Shown one piece after another: positions 53,863 through 64,000 of a DNA stretch of 64,000 nt. The notes below the pieces were generated by a model that saw only the letters and a program-made list of their open reading frames with translations, did no database searches and was not told where the DNA came from. How positions within the stretch are numbered: position 1 is the first letter of the stretch; the number at the start of each line of letters is the position of its first letter. Source of the stretch: Theobroma cacao (lineage: Eukaryota; Streptophyta; Magnoliopsida; Malvales; Malvaceae). A program made the translations under genes and the position numbers. Where the stretch lies: positions 8,109,313 through 8,173,312 of the forward strand of contig NC_030851.1 in the NCBI RefSeq assembly GCF_000208745.1, read 5' to 3'.

Positions 53863-56298
53863 TGTTACTGAATTGCATTTCTTCTGATTTTAATTTTGGC
53901 TATGCTTTTCTTTTTCAATTTTGTCAGTATTTATTCAGTAATTGGTGGTTATTAGTAAGAAAGCAGGCTGTTATGTGATGATTTAAAAGAGAAAATTCAT
54001 AGAAAACGCGTTCTCTAATTGGAATTAGGGTTAACTCATGAACAAATAACTAAGATAAAAGTAATTTGGATGTTTTATCAACTCTATGAGTTTAACCAAA
54101 ATAAACGCTTTGGATAATTATAGAGTAGATATAATTAGTACTTGATTAATTGAGAGAAAGGAATAAAGAAAAAACATATATGCATCAGCTGTTGGTTTTT
54201 CTTTGACAAATTGTTTTGATTTCTTCTAGGGAAATGACAGTCTTGAGTCTCTTTAAAGCAGCCCTGCAGCATTTTATCAGAAGTCCCACCAGTAACGTTA
54301 ATCTGATTTTTAAGAAACAAACTCTATCTTCAGATTGGAGGCAGTGAATACTCGCAGTCTCAGAAGACTTGTTCATTAGGTGCCTGATCATAGCCATAAA
54401 TCTTTGTGTAATGTCATGATACCATGCATAATTAAACATCAAACTTAATCATTTTTTTTTTTCATTTTACAAAGTTCTCATTATTCTTTTTGCCTTTGGG
54501 TATTGTCTTGTTGTTGTAAAGGGCCAGCAGATAGGTTTTCTTTTCAGATCATTCATGCCTAAAATGCTACGGTTGTTTATAGTGCAGTTGAGTTCTATGT
54601 AACTTTCACAGTTGTTGAGAATCAAATTTGTTTACAAACATGACCATACACTTTGTAAGTGTTTAGTAGGCATGAAGCAATGAGGAAATGGTGATTTGTA
54701 TTTGAGAGTAGATGAGCCCTTATTCTGAATAAGAGTATTCTCATCTTCCAATAGAAGGCCTAACTATAAATATGCAGAAATTATGAGACCAATGGATACT
54801 GCCATCTTTTTGGTTTCAGGTTTCTTGCTTTTGTCTTATGAATGTTTTGCTTTCCTCTGTACTTATATTCACATCAGATTGTACTTGTTTCTTTATTCAT
54901 CCCTTTTCTCGCAAGGGATGACACTTTTACTGTGATGAATGCGATTTAAACTCTAAAGAAGCAGGGGATGACACACATGATTTTTATCAGAGGTACATCG
55001 CTGTCAAATTTGATCTTGGCTGTTTTATTGTGTTTGATGAGTTGTTGAGAATTGTAAATTGGTTAATATGTGATGTTGATAGGTCACTTGAGACTGGTTT
55101 GGAGTTCGATACCTTACTAGAAGTTGAGCCTGATGGGATTTCACATCTCAATTTGGAATTAGTAGTCTGGTTATTTTCTCTAATAAGACGGCTTTACTTG
55201 TGGTTTGGATAAAACTACATAGTTGCAGTTCAATAATTTTTATTGGATTTGGTTTTTCAATTTGCCCCACGACATGTAATTTTTTATTCTTTATCTCATG
55301 GTTCGTTTGTTGGAAATTTACCTGGCTGACAATTTGATCGTTGTGATGACTGGAAACTGGCGCAAGGCGAGTTGAGTTTTTAGTCAAAAACTAGAGGTGG
55401 AAACTAGTTTCAGCTATGCAAATGTTCAAGTTTGGAAAGATTAACTGGCGAAGGTTTGCCACATAACTGGTGGTGGTTTATTCATTGCTAGGCAACGGCC
55501 ACGGCAAGAATCTCCTGCTCATCACCCCGGCAAGGCAAGGGGGGAAGGATGAAGCAAAGTTACAGTTTTGGAATGAAAAAAAAAAGAATATATATATATA
55601 TATATATATTACTTCTGAATTTAATATTCATAATCAAAATAAACAAGTCAGTGTAATCTATTTCTAAGGATGCAGCCTGGCTGGCTCTACTAGCCATTGA
55701 GGACTTGCCTTGGAAAAGATGATATTCTAAACAAAACTATAACCATTTTAGCTTCGCTTTACTAAAAAAATTGGTGCCATATACGTCATTGGTTATGAAT
55801 CTTTCGTATAAGTGCTTTCAATACATAAATATTAAATATAAATACGTAAATACTTAGCAATATTAATTTTTTTGGTAATTTAAGAAGTTTAATGCGTCTG
55901 GTGAGGAAAGTGGGCAAAGTGCAGAGCAAACAACTCCCACAAAAACCTACCTATTCCTAGGAATAGGATTATTCTGTGTCTGTAGGAAGGAAAGTGAGTG
56001 GGTCCCTTTTCTATTTTTAATCAAAACAACTCCCATCGCCATCATATACTCTCTGACGTATCAGTCTCAAACACCTCGTTCCCTCTCGACGCTTGAAATC
56101 TGCATTTGTCAATCCCACCGGGTAACCCTCTCAACCTTCCTCCTACACCCAATTTCTCGTTTACTCTACTTTTGTTAGTTGTTTTATTCATATTTTCAAA
56201 TCGTTATATTTCTCTTCTTCTTTTTCTTGGTAAGGTTTGTGAATCTTGGGTCTTTGGGTTCAGATTTTTTTTTTTCCTGGTGGGGCTTTTGAGTGGTA
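53863..56298. other. Intergenic gap before OXP1
   Basis: No confident gene. A short minus-strand-free cysteine read (HFYCDEC, near 54,920) lies just behind a stop and was not accepted. An (AT)11 tract sits at 55,588-55,610. The last 250 bases, with pyrimidine-rich leader sequence (CTCTCTGACG, CTCTCTCTCGACG-like), are the likely OXP1 promoter and 5' UTR. Confidence 0.45.
55588..55610. repeat. (AT)11 microsatellite
   Basis: A short uninterrupted AT/TA run following an A9 tract; intergenic. Confidence 0.9.
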
Positions 56299-59200
56299 AT
56301 GGGGAGTGTCAGTGAAGAGAAGCTGAGGTTTTGTATTGACAGAGGGGGCACTTTCACCGATGTTTATGCGGAGATTCCTGGTCACCCCGATGGTCGGGTT
56401 CTCAAACTTTTATCCGTTGACCCATCGAATTATGACGATGCTCCAATTGAAGGAATCAGGAGAATTCTTGAAGAATATACAGGAGAGAAAATCCCCCGAA
56501 CTGCCAAAATTCCAACTGATAAAATTGAGTGGATAAGGATGGGAACAACTGTGGCAACCAATGCCCTTTTGGAAAGAAAAGGGGAGAGGATTGCTTTGTG
56601 TGTTACTCGAGGTTTCAAGGATTTGTTACAGATTGGTGACCAGTCTCGTCCCAATATCTTTGACCTTACTGCAACTAAATCATCCAATCTTTACGAGGAA
56701 GTTGTTGAAGTTGATGAGAGGATTGAGCTAGTTCTTGAACAGGACAAAGGGAATAAGGACAATTCAAAGTCGTTTCTTAAAGGGGTTTCTGGTGAGCTTG
56801 TCAGGGTTGTCAAGTGTCTAGATGAAGAAGCTTTGAAGCCTTTATTGAAGGGATTGTTGGAGAAAGGCATTAGTTGTTTGGCTGTTGTGCTTATGCATTC
56901 CTACACATACCCATATCATGAAATGGCCGTGGAGAAGTTGGCTATGAACTTGGGTTTTAGACATGTTTCTTTGTCTTCGGCTTTGACTCCCATGGTTCGT
57001 GCTGTTCCTCGGGGTTTAACAGCCAGTGTGGATGCTTATCTGACCCCGGTTGTGAAAGAGTATTTAGCAGGGTTTATATCTAGATTTGATGAAGGCCTTG
57101 GGAAAGTGAATGTTTTATTTATGCAGTCAGATGGAGGGCTTGCACCAGAAAGTAGATTTTCAGGGCACAAGGCTGTTTTGTCTGGCCCTGCTGGGGGGGT
57201 TGTTGGCTACTCACAGACTCTTTTTGGTCTTGAAACAGAGAAGCCTTTGATTGGATTTGACATGGGTGGTACATCAACAGATGTGAGCCGTTATGCTGGA
57301 AGTTATGAACAAGTCCTAGAAACTAAAATTGCTGGTGCAATAATACAAGCACCTCAGCTTGACATAAACACTGTTGCTGCTGGTGGAGGATCAAAGTTAA
57401 AGTTCCAATTTGGGGCTTTCCGGGTTGGACCAGAGTCAGTAGGAGCTCATCCTGGTCCTGTGTGCTACCGCAAAGGTGGAGAATTGGCAGTCACCGATGC
57501 AAACCTGGTTCTTGGGTATGTTATTCCTGATTATTTCCCAGCCATCTTCGGCCCAAATGAAGATCAGCCTTTAGATGTCCAAGCAACCAAGGAAGAATTC
57601 AAGAAGCTTGCAGAGAAAATAAATTCTTACAGGAAGAGCCAAGATTCATCTGCAAAGGACATGACAGTGGAGGAAATTGCACTTGGGTTTGTGAATGTTG
57701 CCAATGAGACAATGTGCCGCCCCATACGGCAGTTAACTGAGATGAAGGGCCATGAAACGAGGAACCATGCACTTGCTTGCTTTGGGGGTGCTGGGCCACA
57801 GCATGCCTGTGCCATATCTAGGTCACTGGGTATGACAGCAGTACTTATTCACCGGTTTTGTGGAATCTTAAGTGCATATGGAATGGGATTGGCAGATGTT
57901 GTTGAAGAGGCACAAGAGCCCTATGCTGCTGTTTATGGTCCTGAATCTGTTCTGGAGGCCTCTCGTCGAGAAGCTATATTGTTGAAGCATGTAAAGCAGA
58001 AGCTGCTAGAGCAAGGGTTCAGAGGGGAAAATATAAAGACTGAGACATACCTAAATTTGAGGTATGAAGGTACAGATACAGCAATCATGGTAAAGGGACA
58101 TATTGCTGAAGATGGATCTGGATGTGACTATGCTGATGAATTTGTGAAGCTTTTTCAGCAGGAGTATGGATTTAAGCTACATAATAGAAATATCCTTGTA
58201 TGTGATGTCAGAGTTCGTGGGATAGGAGTTGCTAATATATTGAAACCACGGGCCCTAGAACGTGCTTCTGGTTCCCCTAAAATTGAAGGCCGCTACAAGG
58301 TCTTTTTTGGGAATGGGTGGCATGATACACCACTGTTCAAGCTTGATAATCTGGGATATGGTCATGTCATACCTGGCCCTGCAATCATTATGAATGGGAG
58401 TAGTACAGTGATCGTAGAACCAAAATGTAATGCTATTATAACCAAATATGGAAACATTAAAATTGAAATTGAGTCTATTCTAAACACTGTGAAAGTTGCT
58501 GAGAAGGTTGCAGATGTTGTGCAACTTTCAATCTTCAATCACAGATTTATGGGAATTGCTGAACAGATGGGACGAACCCTGCAGCGGACTTCTATCTCAA
58601 CAAATATCAAGGAAAGGCTAGACTTCTCTTGTGCTCTATTTGGTCCAGATGGGGGACTAGTTGCTAATGCTCCACATGTTCCTGTGCATCTGGGCGCTAT
58701 GTCCAGTACAGTTCGTTGGCAGCTTGAATACTGGGGTGGCAATTTGAACGAAGGAGATGTTCTTGTCACCAATCATCCTTGCGCTGGAGGTAGCCACCTT
58801 CCTGATATAACTGTGATAACACCTGTTTTTGATAATGGGAAACTAGTGTTTTTTGTGGCAAGTAGAGGACATCATGCAGAGATCGGGGGTGTTACACCTG
58901 GAAGCATGCCTCCTTTTTCCAAGTGTATATGGGAAGAAGGGGCTGCAATAAAAGCATTTAAACTTGTGGAAAAGGGGATTTTCCAAGAAGAAGGAATAGT
59001 CAAGCTTCTTGAGTTTCCAGGTGCTGATGAATCTACTCAAAAAATCCCAGGAACACGGCAACTTCAAGATAACCTATCAGATCTTAGAGCACAAGTAGCT
59101 GCTAATCAGAGGGGAATCACTCTAATCAAAGAACTTATTGAGCAGTATGGTTTAGAAACTGTTCAGGCTTACATGACGTATGTGCAGCTTAATGCAGAAG

Positions 59201-60108
59201 AAGCAGTGAGAGAAATGCTCAAGTCAGTTGCTGCAAGAATTTCATCAGAGTCAACTACATTGGGCGAGAGAAACTTCCTTATGATAGAAGAAGAGGATTG
59301 CATGGATGACGGGTCTGTCATCCATTTAAAACTCACAATTGATTCTAACAAAGGGGAAGCACGTTTTGATTTTAGTGGAACTAGCCCTGAGGTTTATGGT
59401 AACTGGAATGCTCCAGAGGCAGTCACTGCTGCAGCAGTCATATACTGCCTCCGTTGTCTGGTGGATGTTGACATTCCTCTTAATCAAGGTTGTCTGGCTC
59501 CAGTTAAAATCCATGTACCAGAAGGCTCATTCCTCTCTCCAAGTGATAAAGCTGCTGTAGTGGGAGGCAACGTTCTCACTTCTCAGAGAATAACTGATGT
59601 AGTGTTGACTGCATTTCAGGCCTGTGCTTGTTCTCAGGGATGTATGAATAATCTGACCTTTGGGGACAATACTTTTGGTTATTACGAAACAATCGGGGGA
59701 GGGAGTGGGGCTGGTCCGAGCTGGGATGGGACAAGTGGCGTCCAGTGCCACATGACCAACACTCGAATGACAGATCCAGAAATTTTCGAGCAGAGATATC
59801 CAGTATTATTGCACAGGTTTGGACTAAGAGAGAATAGTGGAGGAGCAGGAATTCACAAAGGGGGTGATGGACTTGTGAGGGAAATAGAGTTTAGGCGCGC
59901 AGTAGTGGTTAGCATTCTATCAGAGAGGCGTGTACATGCGCCTAGAGGGTTGAAAGGGGGTGCAAATGGGGCCCGAGGGGCCAACTACCTTATAACCAAA
60001 GATGAACGAAGAATCTACCTTGGGGGTAAGAACACAGTGGAGGTGCAGGCCGGTGAGATACTTGAGATTTTAACACCTGGTGGTGGTGGATGGGGCTCTT
60101 CTCTTTGA
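56299..60108 (+). CDS. OXP1: 5-oxoprolinase (ATP-hydrolysing)
   Basis: Single-exon gene for cytosolic 5-oxoprolinase, which uses ATP to open 5-oxo-L-proline to L-glutamate in glutathione recycling. The product is 1,269 aa (Arabidopsis OXP1 is about 1,266). Hydantoinase A N-terminal region: FCIDRGGTFTDVYAE (about 11-25). Hydantoinase A/actin-like ATPase region: IGFDMGGTSTDVSRYAG (about 319-335), TVAAGGGSKLKF, GPAGGVVGY. Hydantoinase B region: from about 735 (IFNHRFMGIAEQMGRTLQRT), with VTNHPCAGGSHLPDITVITP and the C-terminal GGGGWGSS end. The frame is open from a GTG at 56,293, but the ATG at 56,299 gives the expected MGSVSEEKLRF start, so it is preferred. No intron is needed anywhere, as in Arabidopsis. 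Confidence 0.96.
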   Translation: MGSVSEEKLRFCIDRGGTFTDVYAEIPGHPDGRVLKLLSVDPSNYDDAPIEGIRRILEEYTGEKIPRTAKIPTDKIEWIRMGTTVATNALLERKGERIALCVTRGFKDLLQIGDQSRPNIFDLTATKSSNLYEEVVEVDERIELVLEQDKGNKDNSKSFLKGVSGELVRVVKCLDEEALKPLLKGLLEKGISCLAVVLMHSYTYPYHEMAVEKLAMNLGFRHVSLSSALTPMVRAVPRGLTASVDAYLTPVVKEYLAGFISRFDEGLGKVNVLFMQSDGGLAPESRFSGHKAVLSGPAGGVVGYSQTLFGLETEKPLIGFDMGGTSTDVSRYAGSYEQVLETKIAGAIIQAPQLDINTVAAGGGSKLKFQFGAFRVGPESVGAHPGPVCYRKGGELAVTDANLVLGYVIPDYFPAIFGPNEDQPLDVQATKEEFKKLAEKINSYRKSQDSSAKDMTVEEIALGFVNVANETMCRPIRQLTEMKGHETRNHALACFGGAGPQHACAISRSLGMTAVLIHRFCGILSAYGMGLADVVEEAQEPYAAVYGPESVLEASRREAILLKHVKQKLLEQGFRGENIKTETYLNLRYEGTDTAIMVKGHIAEDGSGCDYADEFVKLFQQEYGFKLHNRNILVCDVRVRGIGVANILKPRALERASGSPKIEGRYKVFFGNGWHDTPLFKLDNLGYGHVIPGPAIIMNGSSTVIVEPKCNAIITKYGNIKIEIESILNTVKVAEKVADVVQLSIFNHRFMGIAEQMGRTLQRTSISTNIKERLDFSCALFGPDGGLVANAPHVPVHLGAMSSTVRWQLEYWGGNLNEGDVLVTNHPCAGGSHLPDITVITPVFDNGKLVFFVASRGHHAEIGGVTPGSMPPFSKCIWEEGAAIKAFKLVEKGIFQEEGIVKLLEFPGADESTQKIPGTRQLQDNLSDLRAQVAANQRGITLIKELIEQYGLETVQAYMTYVQLNAEEAVREMLKSVAARISSESTTLGERNFLMIEEEDCMDDGSVIHLKLTIDSNKGEARFDFSGTSPEVYGNWNAPEAVTAAAVIYCLRCLVDVDIPLNQGCLAPVKIHVPEGSFLSPSDKAAVVGGNVLTSQRITDVVLTAFQACACSQGCMNNLTFGDNTFGYYETIGGGSGAGPSWDGTSGVQCHMTNTRMTDPEIFEQRYPVLLHRFGLRENSGGAGIHKGGDGLVREIEFRRAVVVSILSERRVHAPRGLKGGANGARGANYLITKDERRIYLGGKNTVEVQAGEILEILTPGGGGWGSSL

Positions 60109-60850
60109 TTATTTTGTGTCCAGAAAGTTGAATTTGCTGTTGTAATGTCGAATGTTGACAACCAGAAGAATAAATTATAAAATAACAGAGTTGGTGATTA
60201 AAGAAATAAAATCGTATGTAATTTTTTTTTTCTTTTTTTTTTACTATTTCAAGCTCAGGACGTTCAATTTTAGAAAGAAATGGCATACGTGGTATTCTGC
60301 ATGTATGCTGCTGAGCACATCCAGGTCTGCTTGGGTATTCTTCACCTTCGTTGGTCATCTTACATTTGACTATGACTGACATGTTACTAATTTTGTCCTT
60401 TGAAAGTTCTGAAAACAAAAGGCAAGGAACGCCTTCGTTACACCACGAAATTGAGGCAGGCACCTTACTTACACTAACCTTGTTGTGGATTGGGCATATG
60501 GACCTAAATTGGAAATAATTTCAAGAAAAGCTAGTCCATAAACCGGCGCCATACATATTATAACCCCAAACAAAAGATTCAAGAAACTGCAAAAGGCATC
60601 TTAGCCAATCATGATCTTAATTTATGATAATTAACAGATTACTCCCATGGATGTATCTGTTAAAATTAAAATACAACCCCCGTTAAGTTAAATATTAGAT
60701 GTCCATTAATTCAAATAACTTCACCTCATAACCAGTAAATTATGCTTAATGTTCTATGTAGTACACAAATGTCCACTATATGATAGTCAAATTTTTGAAA
60801 GGCTTGAAAACTTTAGAAAAAAAAAAAGGAAAAAACATCAAGTGTCATCA
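60109..60850. other. Gap between the convergent OXP1 and EF-hand genes
   Basis: Holds both 3' UTRs. The OXP1 end has T-runs at 60,219-60,241. No gene is seen. Confidence 0.5.
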
Positions 60851-61250
60851 AGTGTGCTCTAATAAATGTATGTCAGAAAGATGAAATTCCAATGACCAAC
60901 TAATTGTGAAAAGGCCTCCACAACAGGCTAAGGTCCATAATCTGCAATAAACAATAACAATCTGAATCAGCTGATTGATAGAATAAAACCCCACAAAAAT
61001 AAGGGGAATCAAACAATAGAGAAGAGAACATGAACTCACCATGGATAGCAACACTGATAGCATAACCTTGGTCGAAATGCAACAAGATTTTCATAAATAA
61101 CTCTATAAAGCATACAATTCTTGCTAGAAAAGAATTTGAATCCTATTGCTGCCTTCATGTCCTGCAAAAATTGTGGTAAAAAGAGATCCATCATGCAAAG
61201 ACAGATAATATTACATAGATGCAAACAGATTGCAGATGGTTCCTCTTACC
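60850..61250 (-). promoter_or_regulatory. Spliced 3' UTR of the EF-hand gene
   Basis: Downstream of the stop (61,268-61,270) a good donor ends the exon at 61,250 (GATAG|GTAAGAG). A UTR exon can be drawn at 61,161-61,040, bounded by acceptor TTTTTGCAG and donor CATG|GTGAGTTC. A further exon starts at about 60,941 (TATTGCAG acceptor). The second junction lies about 140 nt after the stop. Inference from splice consensus only. Confidence 0.5.
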
Positions 61251-61267
61251 TATCATAAAATTAGCAT

Positions 61268-63877
61268 TTAGCGGAACTCATCGTGGTATTCATAGTCATC
61301 TTCATCTTCATCATCATTGAAGATGGCACTATAAAATACATATGGGCTGTCAATCATCTCGACTAAGGATAAGTGACCATCTTTATCTGAATCTGCCTGC
61401 AATTATATTAACAAAATGTTCATAATGGAGATTCTTTTTTTCTTTTGGTACATATAAGGAAGTCCAAGGGGGAGAGGGCATTCAAACCTTGGACTTTATT
61501 CATTTCTTTTTTCAAAAGGGTTGCAGCAACTATGACTTGCGAGGAAATCATTTCCTTATGCAAGACCATTAATCCAATAAAAAGACCATAATATGTACAG
61601 AATACAACCATAAAAAATGAGAAGGAGAAAAAGAATAATAAGTCAATAATGGTAGTAATCCAGTTATCCCCTTCAACATACATGCAAACATTAGCATGAT
61701 GTAATATAATGTTTCTAAGACTTGGAAAATGGGGCATGGATGAGAAAGAGGCAGTACTTATTGTATAGGTTGCCTTAAAACATTTTCGATGAGGGAAGTC
61801 ATAATAATTCGATTCATGCAGAGTGAATTATAATACAACCATAGCAAGGGAATTGGCATAATGCCAAAAAGATAATAGTAAAAATTCTTGCACCGTTGGT
61901 ATTAGGTTTCCTTAGCTATGGTATATTGGTATTATTTAACTGTTAAAATAATAACGACAATAATGGTCTTAGTATTAAGACTCACTCCATCTCATAATGA
62001 ATGCTACTTTTCAAAATGCATAAATTCTAAGAATGTATGAATGCATTACTGTTTCTAGAAACTATCCCTTTCCAGCAGGTATTACTTCGTTCTGTTTTAA
62101 AACATAGCCTTATGTTGAGCATAAAGCATTTAATCTTTTCAGTTTAGGCAAAGTTCACTTAGGCTGTCCTTGAAAGGGTAAGGAAACAGGATCAATGATC
62201 GTTACTAATTATCAATACTCATATCAGTTTACCTGTGATATGATGTAATCCGCTTGTTGTTTTGCATAGTACCGTTCTGATGGGTGAAGTTTCCCAATTA
62301 TTGGTAGTAGCTCTTCATCCGACAAGAATCTGAAAACAGGAAGCACCATAAATTTACTTAACCATGCAAAAAACGAATTCTCAATTCAACCATGATAATA
62401 AACATCAAAAAGTTCATAAAAATACCTATCACCATCTTTGTCAAGCTGGCTAAACAACCGTTTAGCTGGCGCCTCCATTGAGTCATCAGATGGATGGGAA
62501 GAGTTATGACCTTCTTCATCATAGTTTCTTACCAAGTCAAATAGCCCATGGAAAAATTCATTAAAGTTAACCTTCCCATCTTTGTCCGTATCTCTTTCCC
62601 TAAAGAGGAAAAAGAAGATGCAAAATAACTAGCAATTTAAGGCGATCGTAGAAAAAGCAGATCAACTGCAAATGGATAACATGGCCAAAAATGTGGAACT
62701 GGCTCTTGCACTCAAGATATATAGCTTAAGCATGATTTTGTTAACATTTATTAGGACAGATATAAATACAATTTTCATGGGCGAAAAGACAAAGAAAAAG
62801 ATCATTAAAACTCAGGTTACCTGACTTCCTCCTTGCACAACCATTTAAGCAGCTTTGAGTTTTTGCTGTCCGCTGGGTGCAGAAAGCTAGACAAACAGTG
62901 ACAGAAAAATTAAGGGCGAGCAATAGCAGTGAATGAAAACAACCCCTTTGACTGGGGATGAATCAATTGAAACTCATTGTAGAATTTGGTGCTTACTCAT
63001 TGAACTCAGTTATATTCAATAAACCATCCCCATCTGCATCTGATGCATTAAAATGTTCCTCTTTCCACCAGCCCATATCATAGCCAAAAGAAGTGTTATC
63101 TAGAATAGGGAAAAAAAAATTCAGTTACCATCTCTTAGATTATTATCTGGAAAATTAAACAGAAATCAATTACCAAATCTAAGTGTCATACTATAGGGTC
63201 ATAGTGGTCATGATTGAAAGCAATATGAGATCCTAAAGAGAGTAAAATTGCTATAAAGGTTTACTCTATGCCTCTATCACTAAGAATACGATAACTACTG
63301 ACCCGTCACTCATGAAAGGAGAGAACAGATCATGGATGTTTTCCATGTTTTGGCTTAATGTCGCTACATCTCTCGAAAAATTTGAAAACCACTTTTAAGG
63401 ACACTTTTGTCGATTCACAAAAGGGAATAGAACGATAAACTGTTAAACAATATGAAGCAGCTAGTTTCTGTAATTCACAAAATGTGTATTAAAAACACCC
63501 ATTACAAACCTCAAGCGAAATGATAATTTAGCTACAATAACAACAAGAATGCCAAATCACACAACAAAATATACACAAAAGCAACAAGGATAGTTTCATA
63601 GATGAATTAAAAATTAGTTTTATTATGGTAAAGATCACTGACCATTCTTCACCCAGCTGGGAGGCTCATACTCTTTATATGAAATTAACCCATCATGGTT
63701 TTTATCATGAATCTCCATCTCCCTCTGAGTCCTGTGCAAGACTTCCCTTGCAGCCTGCTGCAGGTTCCACTCAGTCAATTCGTTCTCAGTCACAAAACCG
63801 TCTGCTGGGTCCACATCAATCTTGGGAAACAGCAACACCAACCTGTTCAATCCATTAAACCTCCACTCAATCAACAT
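61268..63877 (-). CDS. Reticulocalbin/calumenin-like EF-hand protein (partial)
   Basis: Minus-strand gene; the 5' exons with the expected signal peptide lie beyond the window. Exons in view: 63877-63643, 63099-62997, 62886-62821, 62599-62426, 62329-62233 and 61396-61268, all in frame, ending YHDEFR then TAA. The read-through shows six EF-hand loops: DVDPADGFVTE, DKNHDGLISYKE, DADGDGLLNITE, DTDKDGKVNFNE, DKDGDRFLSDEE (Gly replaced by Arg, probably weakened) and DSDKDGHLSLVE. This order fits the CREC family of low-affinity Ca2+ binders in the secretory pathway; the HDEF-like tail resembles a degenerate HDEL retrieval signal. Residues before the first EF-hand (RFNGLNRLVLLFPKID) match the family. 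The upstream end at 63,877 is the inferred splice site TTTCGATAG. Arabidopsis At5g08580 is a likely relative. Confidence 0.85.
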
Positions 63878-64000
63878 CTATCGAAATGTGACTGTCAAAA
63901 TGCATCGACAAGTATATAGATACAGGTGCTAGGTTTACATAAGCCGCATCATGATGCAAAGATCATATACACAAATAGAATCAGTTTATAAACTGACAAA
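63878..64000. other. Intron of the EF-hand gene at the window edge
   Basis: Sequence upstream of the first visible exon on the minus strand; no further exon was recognised before the edge. Confidence 0.5.

Noticed and set aside
54900..55010. Zinc-finger-like HFYCDEC exon for the gene at 53,197
   Set aside because: A stop codon directly precedes it in frame, and no splice acceptor gives this frame without that stop.
56293..56301. GTG start at 56,293 for OXP1
   Set aside because: The ATG at 56,299 gives the expected MGSVSEEKLRF start; the earlier codon is not a normal plant start.

Overview
The window is nuclear DNA of a flowering plant, almost certainly a eudicot. Genes are split by many short AT-rich GT-AG introns. 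Protein families are plant-specific (a nepenthesin-like aspartic protease, a RING-containing SNF2 protein of the CHR27/CHR28 type, a plant TOM40). Intergenic DNA is full of decayed plant transposons, namely a DUF1985/ULP1 element, LINE pieces, a probable LTR and PIF/Harbinger elements. There is one N (11074), inside a long AT microsatellite.

Layout. Bases 1-7,860 hold a decayed element with an ULP1-type protease gene on the minus strand (DUF1985-like part at 5.6-6.5 kb, protease domain at 2.4-2.9 kb). It is threaded with minisatellites built on the decamer TGACACGCCA, and a roughly 1.4 kb part is present twice. Bases 8,300-13,660 are LINE relics (zinc-knuckle and RNase H regions on minus, a separate RNase H piece on plus), split by a probable 2.46 kb LTR. 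A Tourist-like MITE follows at 13,687-14,522.

Bases 15,650-60,100 carry six genes: CHR28-like SNF2/RING remodeler (+, 17,113-24,237), ASPG2-like aspartic protease (-, 26,357-27,802), PRMT6 (-, 35,668-41,413), TOM40 (+, 47,829-52,674), a small acidic protein of unknown role (+, from 53,197) and intronless 5-oxoprolinase OXP1 (+, 56,299-60,108). A reticulocalbin-like six-EF-hand protein (-, 61,268 to past 63,877) runs toward the right edge; its 5' exons are not in view. From memory, Arabidopsis carries TOM40-1, CHR27, ASPG2 and PRMT6 side by side at At3g20000-At3g20020. The same four families are neighbours here, but TOM40 lies on the far side of PRMT6. The PRMT6-TOM40 gap holds a 3.2 kb dead PIF/Harbinger element with both of its gene remnants, plus a MITE of the same family.

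The genes are unrelated in function (chromatin and RNA-directed DNA methylation, apoplastic proteolysis, arginine methylation, mitochondrial import, glutathione recycling, lumenal Ca2+ binding). They look like an ancient collinear block, not a functional cluster. Points most worth a second look: the decamer arrays with a 93-bp higher-order period; the tandemly amplified exon-intron module in the ULP element; the PIF/Harbinger parent with two related MITEs; a predicted upstream ORF in CHR28 whose stop overlaps the main start as TAATG; and introns after the stop codon of the EF-hand gene. Intron borders and products were read by eye; no alignment or database search was run.
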